This document shows positions 10,253 to 23,400 of a stretch of DNA of 64,000 nucleotides, piece by piece. The DNA lies in assembly GCA_013076295.1 (NCBI GenBank), contig RQOL01000447.1, positions 52,982 through 116,981 of the forward strand, read 5' to 3'. Every line of letters starts with the position of its first letter. The stretch's first letter is position 1. A program made the translations under genes and the position numbers. The DNA comes from Sanderia malayensis. Lineage: Eukaryota; Cnidaria; Scyphozoa; Semaeostomeae; Pelagiidae. The notes under the pieces were generated by a model. That model searched no databases and was not told the origin of the DNA. It saw nothing but the letters and a program-made list of their open reading frames with translations.

Positions 10253-13200
10253 AAAAAGCGGGAAGTCATCAAAAGTGGGAAGTCAAGAGAAAATGGGAAG
10301 TTAAGAAAAAGTAGGAAGTCATCAAAACCGGCAAGTCACCAAAAATGGGAAGTCAAGAAAACGTGGAAAGTCATCAAAAATGGGAAGTCATCAAAAGTGG
10401 GAAGTCAAAAAAGTGGGAGTCAAGAAAACGTGGGAAGTCATCAAAAGTGGGCAGTTATCAAAAGTGGGAAGTCATCAACAGTGGGAAGTTATCAAAAGTG
10501 AGAGGCCATCAAAAGTGAAAAGTCACCGAAAGTGGGAAGTCAAGAAAAATTGGGAGGTCATCAAAAGTGGGAAGGCATAAAAATGGGGAAGTCGTGAAAA
10601 CGTGGGAAGTCAAAAAAAGTTGGAAGTCAACAAAAAGTGGGATGTCAAGAAAAAGTGGGAAGTCATCAAAAGTGGGAATTTATCAAAAGTGGGAAGCCAT
10701 CAAAAGTGGGAATTCGCCGAAAATGGGAGGTGAAGAAAAAATGGGAAGTCATCAAAAGTGGGAAGTCAAGAAAAAATGGTAAGTTAAGAAAAAGTGGGAG
10801 GTCATCAAATGTGGGAAGTCTTCAAAAGTTGGAAGTCAAAAAAAGTGGGAAGTCAAGAAAACGTGGGAAGTCATCAAAAGTGGGAAGTTAGCAAAAGTGG
10901 GCAGCCATCAAAAGTGGGAAGTCACCGAAAGTGGGAAGTCAAGAAAAAGTGGGAAGTCATGAAAAGTGGGAATTCTCCGAAAGTGGGAAGTCAAGAAAAA
11001 GTGGGAAGTGAGCAAAAGTGGGATGGCATACAAATTGGGAAGTCATGAAAACGTGGGAAGTCAAGAAAAAGTGGTAAGTCAAGAAGAAGTGGGAAGTCAA
11101 GAAAAAATGGGAAGGCATCAAAATTAGGAAGTCATGAAAAGTGGGAAGTCAAGAAAATATGGGAAGTTAAGAAAAAGTGGGAAGCCATCAAAAGTGGGAA
11201 GTCACCGAAAGTGAGAAGTCAAGAAAAAGTGGGAAGTCATCAAAAGTGGGAATTTATCAAAAGTGGGGAGTCATCAAAAGTGGGAATTCACCGAAAATGG
11301 AAGGTGAAGAAAAAATGGAAGTCATGAAAACTGGGAATTTCTCAAAAATGGGAAGTCATAAAAAGTGGAAGTCACTGAAAGTGGAGGTCAACAAAAAGTG
11401 GGACGGCATCAAAATAGGGAGGTCAAGAAAACGTGGGAAGTCTTCAAAAATGGGAAGTCAAAAAAAGTGGGAAGTCAACAAAACGTGGGAAGTCATCAAA
11501 AGTGGGAAGTTATCAAAAGTGGGAAGCCATCAAAAGTGGGATGTCACCGAAAGTGGGAAGTCAAGAAAAAGTTGGAAATCAAGAAAACTGGGAATTTATC
11601 AAAAATGGGAAGTCATAAAAAGTGGGAAGTCACTGAAAGTGCAGGTCAAGAAAAAGTGGGACGGCATCAAAATAGGGAAGTCAAGAAAACGTGGGAAGTC
11701 ATCAAAAGTGGGAAGTCAAAAAACATGGAAGTTATCAAAAGCGGGAAGTCATAGAAAGTGGGAACTTATCAAAAGTGGGAAGTCATCAAATGTGGGAAGT
11801 CACTGAAAGTGGGAGGTCAAGAAAAAGTGGGAAGTCATCAAAAGTGGGAAGTCAAGAATAAATGGGAAGTTAAGAAAAAGTAGGATGTCATCAAAACCGG
11901 GAAGTCATTAAAAATGGGAATTCAAGATAAAATGGTAAGTTAAGAAAAAGTGGGAGGTCGTCAAATGTGGGAAGTCTTCAAAAATGGGAAGTCAAAAAAA
12001 GTGCTTAGTCAAGAAAACGTGGAAGTCATCAAAAGTGGGAAGTTATCAAAAGTGGCAAGCCATCAAATATGGGAAGTCACCGAAAGTGGGAAGTGAAGAA
12101 AAAGTGGGAAGTCATGAAAAGTGGCAATTTATCAAAAATGGGAAGCCATCAAAAGTGGGAAGTCACTGAAAGTGGGAGGTCAAGAAAAAGTGGGAAGTCA
12201 TCAAAAGTGGAAATTTATCAGAAGTGGGAAGTCATCAAAAGTGGAAAGTCACCGAAAGTTGGATTTCAAGAAAAAGTGAGAAGTCATCAAAAGTGGGAAG
12301 TCAAGAAATTATGGGAAGTTAAGAAAAAGTGGGAACTCGTCAAAAGTGGGAAGCCATCAAAATTGGGAAGTCAAGAAAACGTGGGAAGTCATCAAAAGTG
12401 GGAATTTATCAAAAGTGGGAAGTCATCAAAAGTGGGAGGTCATCAAAAGTGGGAAGTCATCAAAAGTGGGAAGTCACTGCAAGTGGGAGGTCAAGAAAAA
12501 GTGGGAAGTCATCAAAAGTGGGAAGTTATCAAAAGTGGGAAGCCATCAAAAGTGGCAAGTCACCGAAAGTGGGAAGTCAAGAAAAAGTGAGAAGTCATGA
12601 AAAGTGGGAATTCTCCGAAAGTGGGAAGTCAAGAAAAAGTGGGAAGTGAGCAAAAGTGGGATGGCATACAAATTGGGAAGTCATGAAAACGTGGGAAGTC
12701 AAGAAAAAGTGGTAAGTCAAGAAGAAGTGGGAAGTCAAGAAAAAATGGGAAGGCATCAAAATTAGGAAGTCATGAAAAGTGGGAAGTCAAGAAAATATGG
12801 GAAGTTAAGAAAAAGTGGGAAGCCATCAAAAGAGGGAAGTCACCGAAAGTGAGAAGTCAAGAAAAATGGGAAGTCATCAAAAGTGGGAATTTATCAAAGT
12901 GGGAAGTCATCAAAAGTGGGAATTCACCGAAAATGGAAGGTGAAGAAAAAATGGGAAGTCATGAAAACTGGGAATTTATCAAAAATGGGAAGTCATAAAA
13001 AGTGGAAGTCACTGAAAGTGGAGGTCAACAAAAAGTGGGACAGCATCAAAATAGGGAGGTCAAGAAAACGTGGGAAGTCTTCAAAAATGGGAAGTCAAAA
13101 AAAGTGGGAAGTCAAAAAAACGTGGGAAGTCATCAAAAGTGGGAAGTTATCAAAAGTGGGAAGCCATCAAAAGTGGGAAGTCACCGAAAGTGGGAAGTCA

Positions 13201-16200
13201 AGAAAAAGTTGGAAGTCATGAAAACTGGGAATTTATCAAAAATGGGAAGTCATAAAACGTGGGAAGTCACTGAAAGTGCAGGTCAAGAAAAAGTGGGACT
13301 GCATCAAAATAGGGAAGTCAAGAAAACCCGGGAAGTCATCAAAAGTGGGAAGTCAAAAAAAGATGGAAGTTATCAAAAGCGGGAAGTCATAGAAAGTGGG
13401 AACTTATCAAAAGTGGGAGTCATCAAATGTGGGAAGTCACTGAAAGTGGGAGGTCAAGAAAAAGTGGGAAGTCATCAAAAGTGGGAAGTCAAGAAAAAAT
13501 GGGAAGTTAAGAAAAAGTAGGATGTCATCAAAACGGGAAGTCATTAAAAATGGGAAGTCAAGATAAAATGGTAAGTGAGCAAAAGTGGGATGGCATACAA
13601 ATTGGGAAGTCATGAAAACGTGGGAAGTCAAGAAAAAGTGGTAAGTCAAGAAGAAGTGGGAAGTCAAGAAAAAGTAGGATGTCATAAAAACCGGGAAGTC
13701 ATTAAAAATGGGAAGTCAAGATAAAATCGTAAGTTAAGAAAAAGTGGGAGGTCGTCAAATGTGGGAAGTCTTCAAAATTGGGAAGTCCAAAAAAAGTGCT
13801 TAGTCATGAAAACGTGGGAAGTCATCAAAAGTGGGAAGTTATCAAAGTGGCAAGCCATCAAATATATGAAGTCACCGAAAGTGGGAAGTGAAGAAAAAGT
13901 GGGAAGTCATGAAAAGTGGCAATTATTCAAAAATGGGAAGCCATCAAAAGTGGAAGTCACTGAAAGTGGGAGGTCAAGAAAAAGTGGGAAGTCATCAAAA
14001 GTGGAAATTCATCAGAAGTGGGAAGTCATCAAAGTGGAAAGTCACCGAAAGTTGGATTTCAAGAAAAAATGAGAAGACATCAAAAGTGGGAAGTCAAGAA
14101 ATTATGGGAAGTTAAGAAAAAGTGGGAACTCGTCAAAAGTGGGAAGCCATCAAAATTGGGAAGTCAAGAAAACGTGGGAAGTCATCAAAAGTGGGAATTT
14201 ATCAAAAGTAGGAAGTCATCAAAAATGGGAGGTCATCAAAAGTGGGAAGTCATCAAAAGTGGCAAGCCATCAAATATATGAAGTCAACGAAAGTGGGAAG
14301 TGAAGAAAAAGTGGGAAGTCATGAAAGTGGCAATTTTATCAAAATGGGAAGCCATCAAAAGTGGGAAGTCACTGAAAGTGGGAGGTCAAGAAAAGTGGGA
14401 AGTCATCAAAAGTGGAAATTTATCAGAAGTGGAAGTCATCAAAAGTGGAAAGTCACCGAAAGTTGGATTTCAAGAAAAAATGAGAAGTCATCAAAAGTGG
14501 GAAGTCAAGAAATTATGGGAAGTCAAGAAAACGTGGGAAGTCATCAAAAGTGGGAATTTATCAAAAGTGGGAAGTCATCAAAAGTGGGAGGTCATCAAAA
14601 GTGGGAAGTCATCAAAAGTGGGAAGTCACTGTAAGTGGGGAGGTCAAGAAAAATTGGGAAGTCATCAAAAGTGGGAAGTTATCAAAAGTGGGAAGCCATC
14701 AAAAGTGGCAAGTCACCGAAAGTGGGAAGTCAAGAAAAAGTGAGAAGTCATGAAAAGTGGGAATTCTCCGAAAGTGGGAAGTCAAGAAAAAGTGGGAAGT
14801 GAGCAAAGTGGGATGGCATACAAATTGGGGAAGTCATGAAAACGTGGAAGTCAAGAAAAAGTGGTAAGTCAAGAAGAAGTGGGAAGTCAAGAAAAAATGG
14901 GAAGGCATCAAATTAGGAAGTCATGAAAAGTGGGAAGTCAAGAAAATATGGGAAGTTAAGAAAAAGTGGGAAGCCATCAAAAGAGGGAAGTCACCGAAAG
15001 TGAGAAGTCAAGAAAAAGTGGGAAGTCATCAAAAGTGGGAATTTATCAAAAGTGGGAAGTCATCAAAAGTGGGAATTCACCGAAAATGGAAGGTGAAGAA
15101 AAAATGGGAAGTCATGAAAACTGGGAATTTATCAAAATGGGAAGTCATAAAAGTGGAAGTCACTGAAAGTGGAGGTCAACAAAAAGTGGGACAGCATCAA
15201 AATAGGGAGGTCAAGAAAATGTGGGAAGTCTTCAACAATGGGAAGTCAAAAAAGTGGGAAGTCAAAAAAACGTGGGAAGTCATCAAAAGTGGGAAGTTAT
15301 CAAAAGTGGGAAGCCATCAAAAGTGGGAAGTCACCAAAAGTGGGAAGTCAAAAAAAGATGGAAGTTATCAAAAGCGGGAAGTCATCAAAAGTGGAAAGTC
15401 ACCGAAAGTTGGATTTCAAGAAAAAGTGAGAAGTCATGAAAAGTGGGAATTCTCCGAAAGTGGGAAGTCATCAAAAGTGGGTAGTCATCAAATGTGGGGA
15501 GGCATCAATATTGGGAAGTCATGAAAACGTGGGAAGTCAAGAAAAGTGGAATTCAAGAAAAAGTGGGAAGTCAAGAATAAGTGGGAAGTCAAGAAAAAGG
15601 GGAAGTCATCAAAAATGGGAATGTATCAGAAGTGGGAAGTCATCAAAAGGGGGAAGTCACCGAAAGTTGGATGTCAAGAAAAAGTGAGAAGTCATGAAAA
15701 GTGGGAAGTCAAGAAATTATGGCAAGTTAAGAAAAAGTGGGAAGTCGTCAAAAGTGGGAAGCCATCAAAATTGGGAAGTCAAGAAAACGTGGGAACTCAT
15801 CAAAAGTGGGAAGTCATCAAAAGTGGGAATTTATCAAAAGTGGGAAGTCATCAAAAGTGGGAAGTCATCAAAAGTGGGAAGTCACTGAAAGTGGGAGGTC
15901 AAGAAAAGTGGGAATCATCAAAAGTGGGAAGTCAAGAAAAAATGGGAAGTTAAGAAAAAGAGTAGGATGTCATCAAAACCGGGAAGTCATCAAAAATGGG
16001 AAGTCAGAAAACGTGGGAAGTCATCAAAAATGGGGAAGTCATCAAAGTGGGAAGTCACCGAAAGTGGGAGGTGATTAAAAAGCGGGAAGTCATCAAAAGT
16101 GGGGAGGTCAAAAAAGTGGGAGGTCATCAAAAGTGGGAGGGCATCAAAATTGGGAAGGTCATAAAAACGTGGGAAGGCATTAAAATTAGGAAGTCATCAA

Positions 16201-19200
16201 AAGTGGGAAGTCATAAAAATGGGAAGTCAAGAAAACGTGGGAAGTCATCAAAAACGGGAAGTCAAAAAATTTGGGAAGTCATCAAAAGTGGGAATTTATC
16301 AGAAGTGGGAAGTCATCAAAAGTGTGAAATCAACGAAAGTTGGATGTCAAGAAAAAGTGAGAAGTCATCAAAAGTGGGAAGTCAAGAAATTATGGGAAGT
16401 TAAGAAAAAGCGGGAAGTCGTCAAAAGTGGGAAGCCATCAAAATTGGGAAGTCAAGAAAAACGTGGGAAGTCATCAAAAGTGGGAAGCCATCATAAGTGG
16501 GAAGTCAAAAAAAGTGGGAAGTTATCAAAAGCGGGAAGTCATCAAAAGTGGGAAGTTATCAAAAGTGGGAAGCCATCAAACTGGGAAGTCACCGAAAGTA
16601 GGAACTCAAGAAAAAGTCGGAAGTCTTCAAAAGTGGGAATTTATCAAAAGTGGGAAGTTATCAAAAGTGGGAAGTCATAACAAGTGGGAAGTCACCGAAA
16701 GTGGGAAGCCAAGAAAAAGTGGGAAGTCATCGAAAGTGGGAAGGCACGAAAATTGGGAAGTCATGAAAACGTGGGAAGTCAAGAAAAAGTGGAAAGTCAA
16801 GAAGAAGTGGGAAGTCAAGAAAAAGTGGATAGTCATCAAAAGTGGGAAGTCATCAAAGTGGGAAGTCACCGAAAGTGGGAGGTGATTAAAAAGCGGGAAG
16901 TCATCAAAAGTGGGAGGTCAAAAAAAGTGGGAGGTCATCAAAAGTGGGAATTCACCGAAAATGGAAGGTGAAGAAAAAATGGGAAGTCATGAAAACTGGG
17001 AATTTCTCAAAAATGGGAAGTCATAAAAAGTGGAAGTCACTGAAAGTGGAGGTCAACAAAAAGTGGGACGGCATCAAAATAGGGAGGTCAAGAAAACGTG
17101 GGAAGTCATCAAAAGTGGGAAGTTATCAAAAGTGGGAAGCCATCAAAAGTGGGAAGTCACCGAAAGTGGGAAGTCAAGAAAAAGTTGGAAATCATGAAAA
17201 CTGGGAATTTATCAAAAATGGGAAGTCATAAAAAGTGGGAAGTCACTGAAAGTGCAGGTCAAGGAAAAGTGGGACGGCATCAAAATAGGGAAGTCAAGAA
17301 AACGTGGGAAGTCATCAAAAGTGGGAAGTCAAAAAAAAGATGGAAGTTATCAAAAGCGTGAAGTCATAGAAAGTGGGAACTTATCAAAAGTGGGAAGTCA
17401 TCAAATGTGGGAAGTCATTGAAAGTGGGAGGTCAAGAAAAAGTGGGAAGTCATCAAAAGTGGGAAGTCAAGAAAAAATGGGAAGTTAAGAAAAAGTAGGA
17501 TGTCATCAAAACGGGAAGTCATTAAAATGGGAAGTCAAGATAAAATGGTAAGTTAAGAAAAAGTGGGAGGTCGTCAAATGTGGGAAGTCTTCAAAAATGG
17601 GAAGTCAAAAAAAGTGCTTAGTCAAGAAAACGTGGGAAGTCATCAAAAGTGGGAAGTTATCAAAAGTGGCAAGCCATCAAATATGGGAAGTCACCGAAAG
17701 TGGGAAGTGAAGAAAAAGTGGGAAGTCATGAAAAGTGGCAATTTATGAAAAATGGGAAGCCATCAAAAGTGGGAAGTCACTGAAAGTGGGAGGTCAAGAA
17801 AAAGTGGGAAGTCATCAAAAGTGGAAATTTATCAGAAGTGGGAAGTCATCAAAAGTGGAAAGTCACCGAAAGTTGGATTTCAAGAAAATGTGAGAAGTCA
17901 TCAAAAGTGGGAAGTCAAGAAATTATGGGAAGTTAAGAAAAAGTGGGAACTCGTCAAAAGTGGGAAGCCATCAAAATTGGGAAGTCAAGAAAACGTGGGA
18001 AGTCATCAAAAGTGGGAATTTATCAAAAGTGGGAAGTCATCAAAAATGGGAGGTCATCAAAAATGGGAAGTCATCAAAAGTGGGAAGTCACTGCAAGTGG
18101 GAGGTCAAGAAAAAGTGGGAAGTCATCAAAAGTGGGAAGTTATCAAAAGTGGGAAGCCATCAAAAGTGGCAAGTCACCGAAAGTGGGAAGTCAAGAAAAA
18201 GTGAGAAGTCATGAAAAGTGGGAATTCTCCGAAAGTGGGAAGTCATCAAAAGTGGGTAGTCATCAAATGTGGGGAGGCATCAAAATTGGGAAGTCATGAA
18301 AACGTGGGAAGTCAAGAAAAAGTGGGAATTCAAGAAAAAGTGGGAAGTCAAGAATAAGTGGGAAGTCAAGAAAAAGGGGAAGTCATCAAAAGTGGGAATA
18401 TATCAGAAGTGGGAAGTCATCAAAAGGGGGAAGTCACCGAAAGTTGGATGTCAAGAAAAAGTGAGAAGTCATGAAAAGTGGGAAGTCAAGAAATTATGGC
18501 AAGTTAAGAAAAAGTGGGAAGTCGTCAAAAGTGGGAAGCCAGCAAAATTGGGAAGTCAAGAAAACGTGGGAACTCATCAAAAGTGGGAAGTCATCAAAAG
18601 TGGGAAGCCATCAAAAGTGGGAAGTCACCGAAAGTAGGAAGTCAAGAAAAAGTGGGAAGTCATCAAAAGTGGGAATTAATCAAAAGTGGGAAGTCATCAA
18701 AAGTGGGAAGTCATCAAAAGTGGGAAGTCACTGAAAGTGGGAGGTCAAGAAAAAGTGGGAAGTCATCAAAAGTGGGAAGTCAAGAAAAAATGGGAAGTTA
18801 AGAAAAAGTAGGATGTCATCAAAACCGGGAAGTCATCAACAATGGGAAGTCGTCAAAAGTGGTAAGTCGAAAAAGTGGGAAGTCATCAAAAGTGGGAAGG
18901 CATAAAAATTGGGAGGTCATGAAAGCGTGGGAAGTCAAGAAAAAGTTGGAAGTCAAGAAAAAGTGGGAAGTCAAGAAAAATTGGGAAGTCATCAAAAGTG
19001 GGAATTTATCAAAAGTGGGAAGTCATCAAAAGTGGGAATTCACCGAAAATGGCAGGTGAAGAAAAAATGGGAAGTCATCAAAACTGGGAAGTCAAGAAAG
19101 AATGGTAAGTTAAGAAAAAGTGGGAGGTCGTCATATGTGGGAAGTCTTCAAAATAGGAAGTCAAAAAAGTGGGAAGTCAAGAAAACGTGGGAAGTCAAGA

Positions 19201-20423
19201 AAAAGTGGAAAGTCAAGAAAAAGTGGGAAGTCAAGAAAAGTGGATAGTCATCAAAAGTGGGAAGTCATCAAAGTGGGAAGTCACCGAAAGTGGGAGGTGA
19301 TTAAAAAGCGGGAAGTCATCAAAAGTGGGAGGTCAAAAAAAGTGGGAGGTCATCAAAGTGGGAGGGCATCAAAATGGGAAGTCATAAAAACGTGGGAAGG
19401 CATCAAAATTAGGAAGTCATCAAAAGTAGGAAGTCATCAAAAATGGGAAGTCAAGAAAACGTGGGAAGTCATCAAAAGCGGGAAGTCAAAAAAATTGGGA
19501 AGTCATCAAAAGTGGGAAGTCAAAAAAAGTGGGAAGTCATCAAAAGTGGGTAGTCATCAAATGTGGGAGGCATCAAAATTGGGAAGTCATGAAAACGTGG
19601 GAAGTCAAGAAAAAGTGGGAATTCAAGAAAAAGTGGAAGTCATCAAAAGTGGGAATTTATCAGAAGTGGGAAGTCATCAAAAGTGTGAAATCACCGAAAG
19701 TTGGATGTCAAGAAAAAGTGAGAAGTCATCAAAAGTGGGAAGTCAAGAAATTATGGGAGGTTAAGAAAAAGCGGGAAGTCGTCAAAAGTGGGAAGCCATC
19801 AAAATTGGGAAGTCAAGAAAACGTGGGAAGTCATCAAAAGTGGGAAGCCATCATAAGTGGGAAGTCAAAAAAGTGGGAAGTTATCAAAAGCGGGAAGTCA
19901 TCAAAAGTGGGAAGTTATCAAAAGTGGGAAGCCATCAAAACTGGGAAGTCACCGAAAGTAGGAACTCAAGAAAAAGTCGGAAGTCTTCAAAAGTGGGAAT
20001 TTATCAAAAGTGGGAAGTTATCAAAAGTAGGAAGTCATAACAAGTGGGAAGTCACCGAAAGTGGGAAGCCAAGAAAAAGTGGGAAGTCATCGAAAGTGGG
20101 AAGGCAGGAAAATTGGGAAGTCATGAAAACGTGGGAAGTCAAGAAAAAGTGGAAAGTCAAGAAAAAGTGGCAAGTCAAGAAAAAGTGGATAGTCATCAAA
20201 AGTGGGAAGTCATCAAAGTGGGAAGTCACCGAAAGTGGGAGGTGATTAAATAGCGGGAAGTCATCAAAAGTGGGAGGTCAAAAAAAGTGGGAGGTCATCA
20301 AAAGTGGGAGGGCATCAAAATTGGGAAGTCATAAAAACGTGGGAAGGCATCAAAATTAGGAAGTCATCAAAAGTGGGAAGTCATCAAAAATGGGAAGTCA
20401 AGAAAACGTGGGAAGTTGGTTTA
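10222..20423 (+). repeat. Superunit 2 (10,202 bp, hairpin to hairpin)
   Basis: This is the longest hairpin-bounded unit. Its first 4.6 kb matches superunit 3 at an offset of about 10,085 bp: marker GTGCTTAGTC at 12001 against 22084, and marker GCAAAAGTGGGATGGCATAC near 12647, 13575 and 14801 against 22730, 23662 and 24889. It departs from superunit 3 near 15.38 kb and from there matches superunit 1. The monomer variant GATTAAATAGCGGG lies near 10041 and 20249, about 170-180 bp before each bounding hairpin. Confidence 0.85.
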
Positions 20424-20454
20424 AATCACCTCCCACCGAAAGTGGGAGGTGATT
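20424..20454. repeat. Perfect inverted repeat (hairpin 3)
   Basis: The 13-5-13 core and TTGGTTT flank are identical, 10,202 bp after hairpin 2. The variant GATTAAATAGCGGG precedes it by about 170 bp. Confidence 0.95.
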
Positions 20455-23400
20455 AAAAAGCGGGAAGTCATCAAAAGTGGGAAGTCAAGAGAAAATGGGA
20501 AGTTAAGAAAAAGTAGGAAGTCATCAAAACCGGCAAGTCACCAAAAATGGGAAGTCAAGAAAACGTGGAAAGTCATCAAAAATGGAAGTCATCAAAAGTG
20601 GGAAGTCAAAAAAGTGGGAGTCAAGAAAACGTGGGAAGTCATCAAAAGTGGGCAGTTATCAAAAGTGGGAAGTCATCAACAGTGGGAAGTTATCAAAAGT
20701 GAGAGGCCATCAAAAGTGAAAAGTCACCGAAAGTGGGAAGTCAAGAAAAATTGGGAGGTCATCAAAAGTGGGAAGGCATAAAAATGGGGAAGTCCTGAAA
20801 ACGTGGGAAGTCAAAAAAAGTTGGAAGTCAACAAAAAGTGGGATGTCAAGAAAAAGTGGGAAGTCATCAAAAGTGGGAATTTATCAAAAGTGGGAAGCCA
20901 TCAAAAGTGGGAATTCGCCGAAAATGGGAGGTGAAGAAAAAATGGGAAGTCATCAAAAGTGGGAAGTCAAGAAAAAATGGTAAGTTAAGAAAAAGTGGGA
21001 GGTCATCAAATGTGGGAAGTCTTCAAAAGTTGGAAGTCAAAAAAAGTGGGAAGTCAAGAAAACGTGGGAAGTCATCAAAAGTGGGAAGTGAGCAAAAGTG
21101 GGATGGCATACAAATTGGGAAGTCATGAAAACGTGGGAAGTCAAGAAAAAGTGGTAAGTCAAGAAGAAGTGGGAAGTCAAGAAAAAATGGGAAGGCATCA
21201 AAATTAGGAAGTCATGAAAAGTGGGAAGTCAAGAAAATATGGGAAGTTAAGAAAAAGTGGGAAGCCATCAAAAGTGGGAAGTCACCGAAAGTGAGAAGTC
21301 AAGAAAAAGTGGGAAGTCATCAAAAGTGGGAATTTATCAAAAGTGGGGAGTCATCAAAAGTGGGAATTCACCGAAAATGGAAGCTGAAGAAAAAAATGGA
21401 AAGTCATGAAAACTGGGAATTTCTCAAAAATGGGAAGTCATAAAAAGTGGAAGTCACTGAAAGTGGAGGTCAACAAAAAGTGGGACGGCATCAAAATAGG
21501 GAGGTCAAGAAAACGTGGGAAGTCTTTAAAAATGGGAAGTCAAAAAAAGTGGGAAGTCAACAAAACGTGGGAAGTCATCAAAAGTGGGAAGTTATCAAAA
21601 GTGGGAAGCCATCAAAAGTGGGAAGTCACCGAAAGTGGGAAGTCAAGAAAAAGTTGGAAATCAAGAAAACTGGGAATTTATCAAAAATGGGAAGTCATAA
21701 AAAGTGGGAAGTCACTGAAAGTGCAGGTCAAGAAAAAGTGGGACGGCATCAAAATAGGGAAGTCAAGAAAACGTGGGAAGTCATCAAAAGTGGGAAGTCA
21801 AAAAAAGATGGAAGTTATCAAAAGCGGGAAGTCATAGAAAGTGGGAACTTATCAAAAGTGGGAAGTCATCAAATGTGGGAAGTCACTGAAAGTGGGAGGT
21901 CAAGAAAAAGTGGGAAGTCATCAAAAGTGGGATGTCAAGAATAAATGGGAAGTTAAGAAAAAGTAGGATGTCATCAAAACCGGGAAGTCATTAAAAATGG
22001 GAATTCAAGATAAAATGGTAAGTTAAGAAAAAGTGGGAGGTCGTCAAATGTGGGAAGTCTTCAAAAATGGGAAGTCAAAAAAAGTGCTTAGTCAAGAAAA
22101 CGTGGGAAGTCATCAAAAGTGGGAAGTTATCAAAAGTGGCAAGCCATCAAATATGGGAAGTCACCGAAAGTGGGAAGTGAAGAAAAAGTGGGAAGTCATG
22201 AAAAGTGGCAATTTATCAAAAATGGGAAGCCATCAAAAGTGGGAAGTCACTGAAAGTGGGAGGTCAAGAAAAAGTGGGAAGTCATCAAAAGTGGAAATTT
22301 ATCAGAAGTGGGAAGTCATCAAAAGTGGAAAGTCACCGAAAGTTGGATTTCAAGAAAAAGTGAGAAGTCATCAAAAGTGGGAAGTCAAGAAATTATGGGA
22401 AGTTAAGAAAAAGTGGGAACTCGTCAAAAGTGGGAAGCCATCAAAATTGGGAAGTCAAGAAAACGTGGGAAGTCATCAAAAGTGGGAATTTATCAAAAGT
22501 GGGAAGTCATCAAAAGTGGGAGGTCATCAAAAGTGGGAAGTCATCAAAAGTGGGAAGTCACTGCAAGTGGGAGGTCAAGAAAAAGTGGGAAGTCATCAAA
22601 AGTGGGAAGTTATCAAAAGTGGGAAGCCATCAAAAGTGGCAAGTCACCGAAAGTGGGAAGTCAAGAAAAAGTAAGAAGTCATGAAAAGTGGGAATTGTCC
22701 GAAAGTGGGAAGTCAAGAAAAAGTGGGAAGTGAGCAAAAGTGGGATGGCATACAAATTGGGAAGTCATGAAAACGTGGGAAGTCAAGAAAAAGTGGTGAG
22801 TCAAGAAGAAGTGGGAAGTCAAGAAAAAATGGGAAGGCATCAAAATTAGGAAGTCATGAAAAGTGGGAAGTCAAGAAAATATGGGAAGTTAAGAAAAAGT
22901 GGGAAGCCATCAAAAGAGGGAAGTCACCGAAAGTGAGAAGTCAAGAAAAAGTGGGAAGTCATCAAAAGTGGGAATTTATCAAGAGTGGGAAGTCATCAAA
23001 AGTGGGAATTCACCGAAAATGGAAGGTGAAGAAAAAATGGGAAGTCATGAAAACTGGGAATTTATCAAAAATGGGAAGTCATAAAAAGTGGAAGTCACTG
23101 AAAGTGGAGGTCAACAAAAAATGGGACAGCATCAAAATAGGGAGGTCAAGAAAACGTGGGAAGTCTTCAAAAATGGGAAGTCAAAAAAAGTGGGAAGTCA
23201 AAAAAACGTGGGAAGTCATCAAAAGTGGGAAGTTATCAAAAGTGGGAAGCCATCAAAAGTGGGAAGTCACCGAAAGTGGGAAGTCAAGAAAAAGTTGGAA
23301 GTCATGAAAACTGGGAATTTATCAAAAATGGGAAGTCATAAAACGTGGGAAGTCACTGAAAGTGCAGGTCAAGAAAAAGTGGGACTGCATCAAAATAGGG

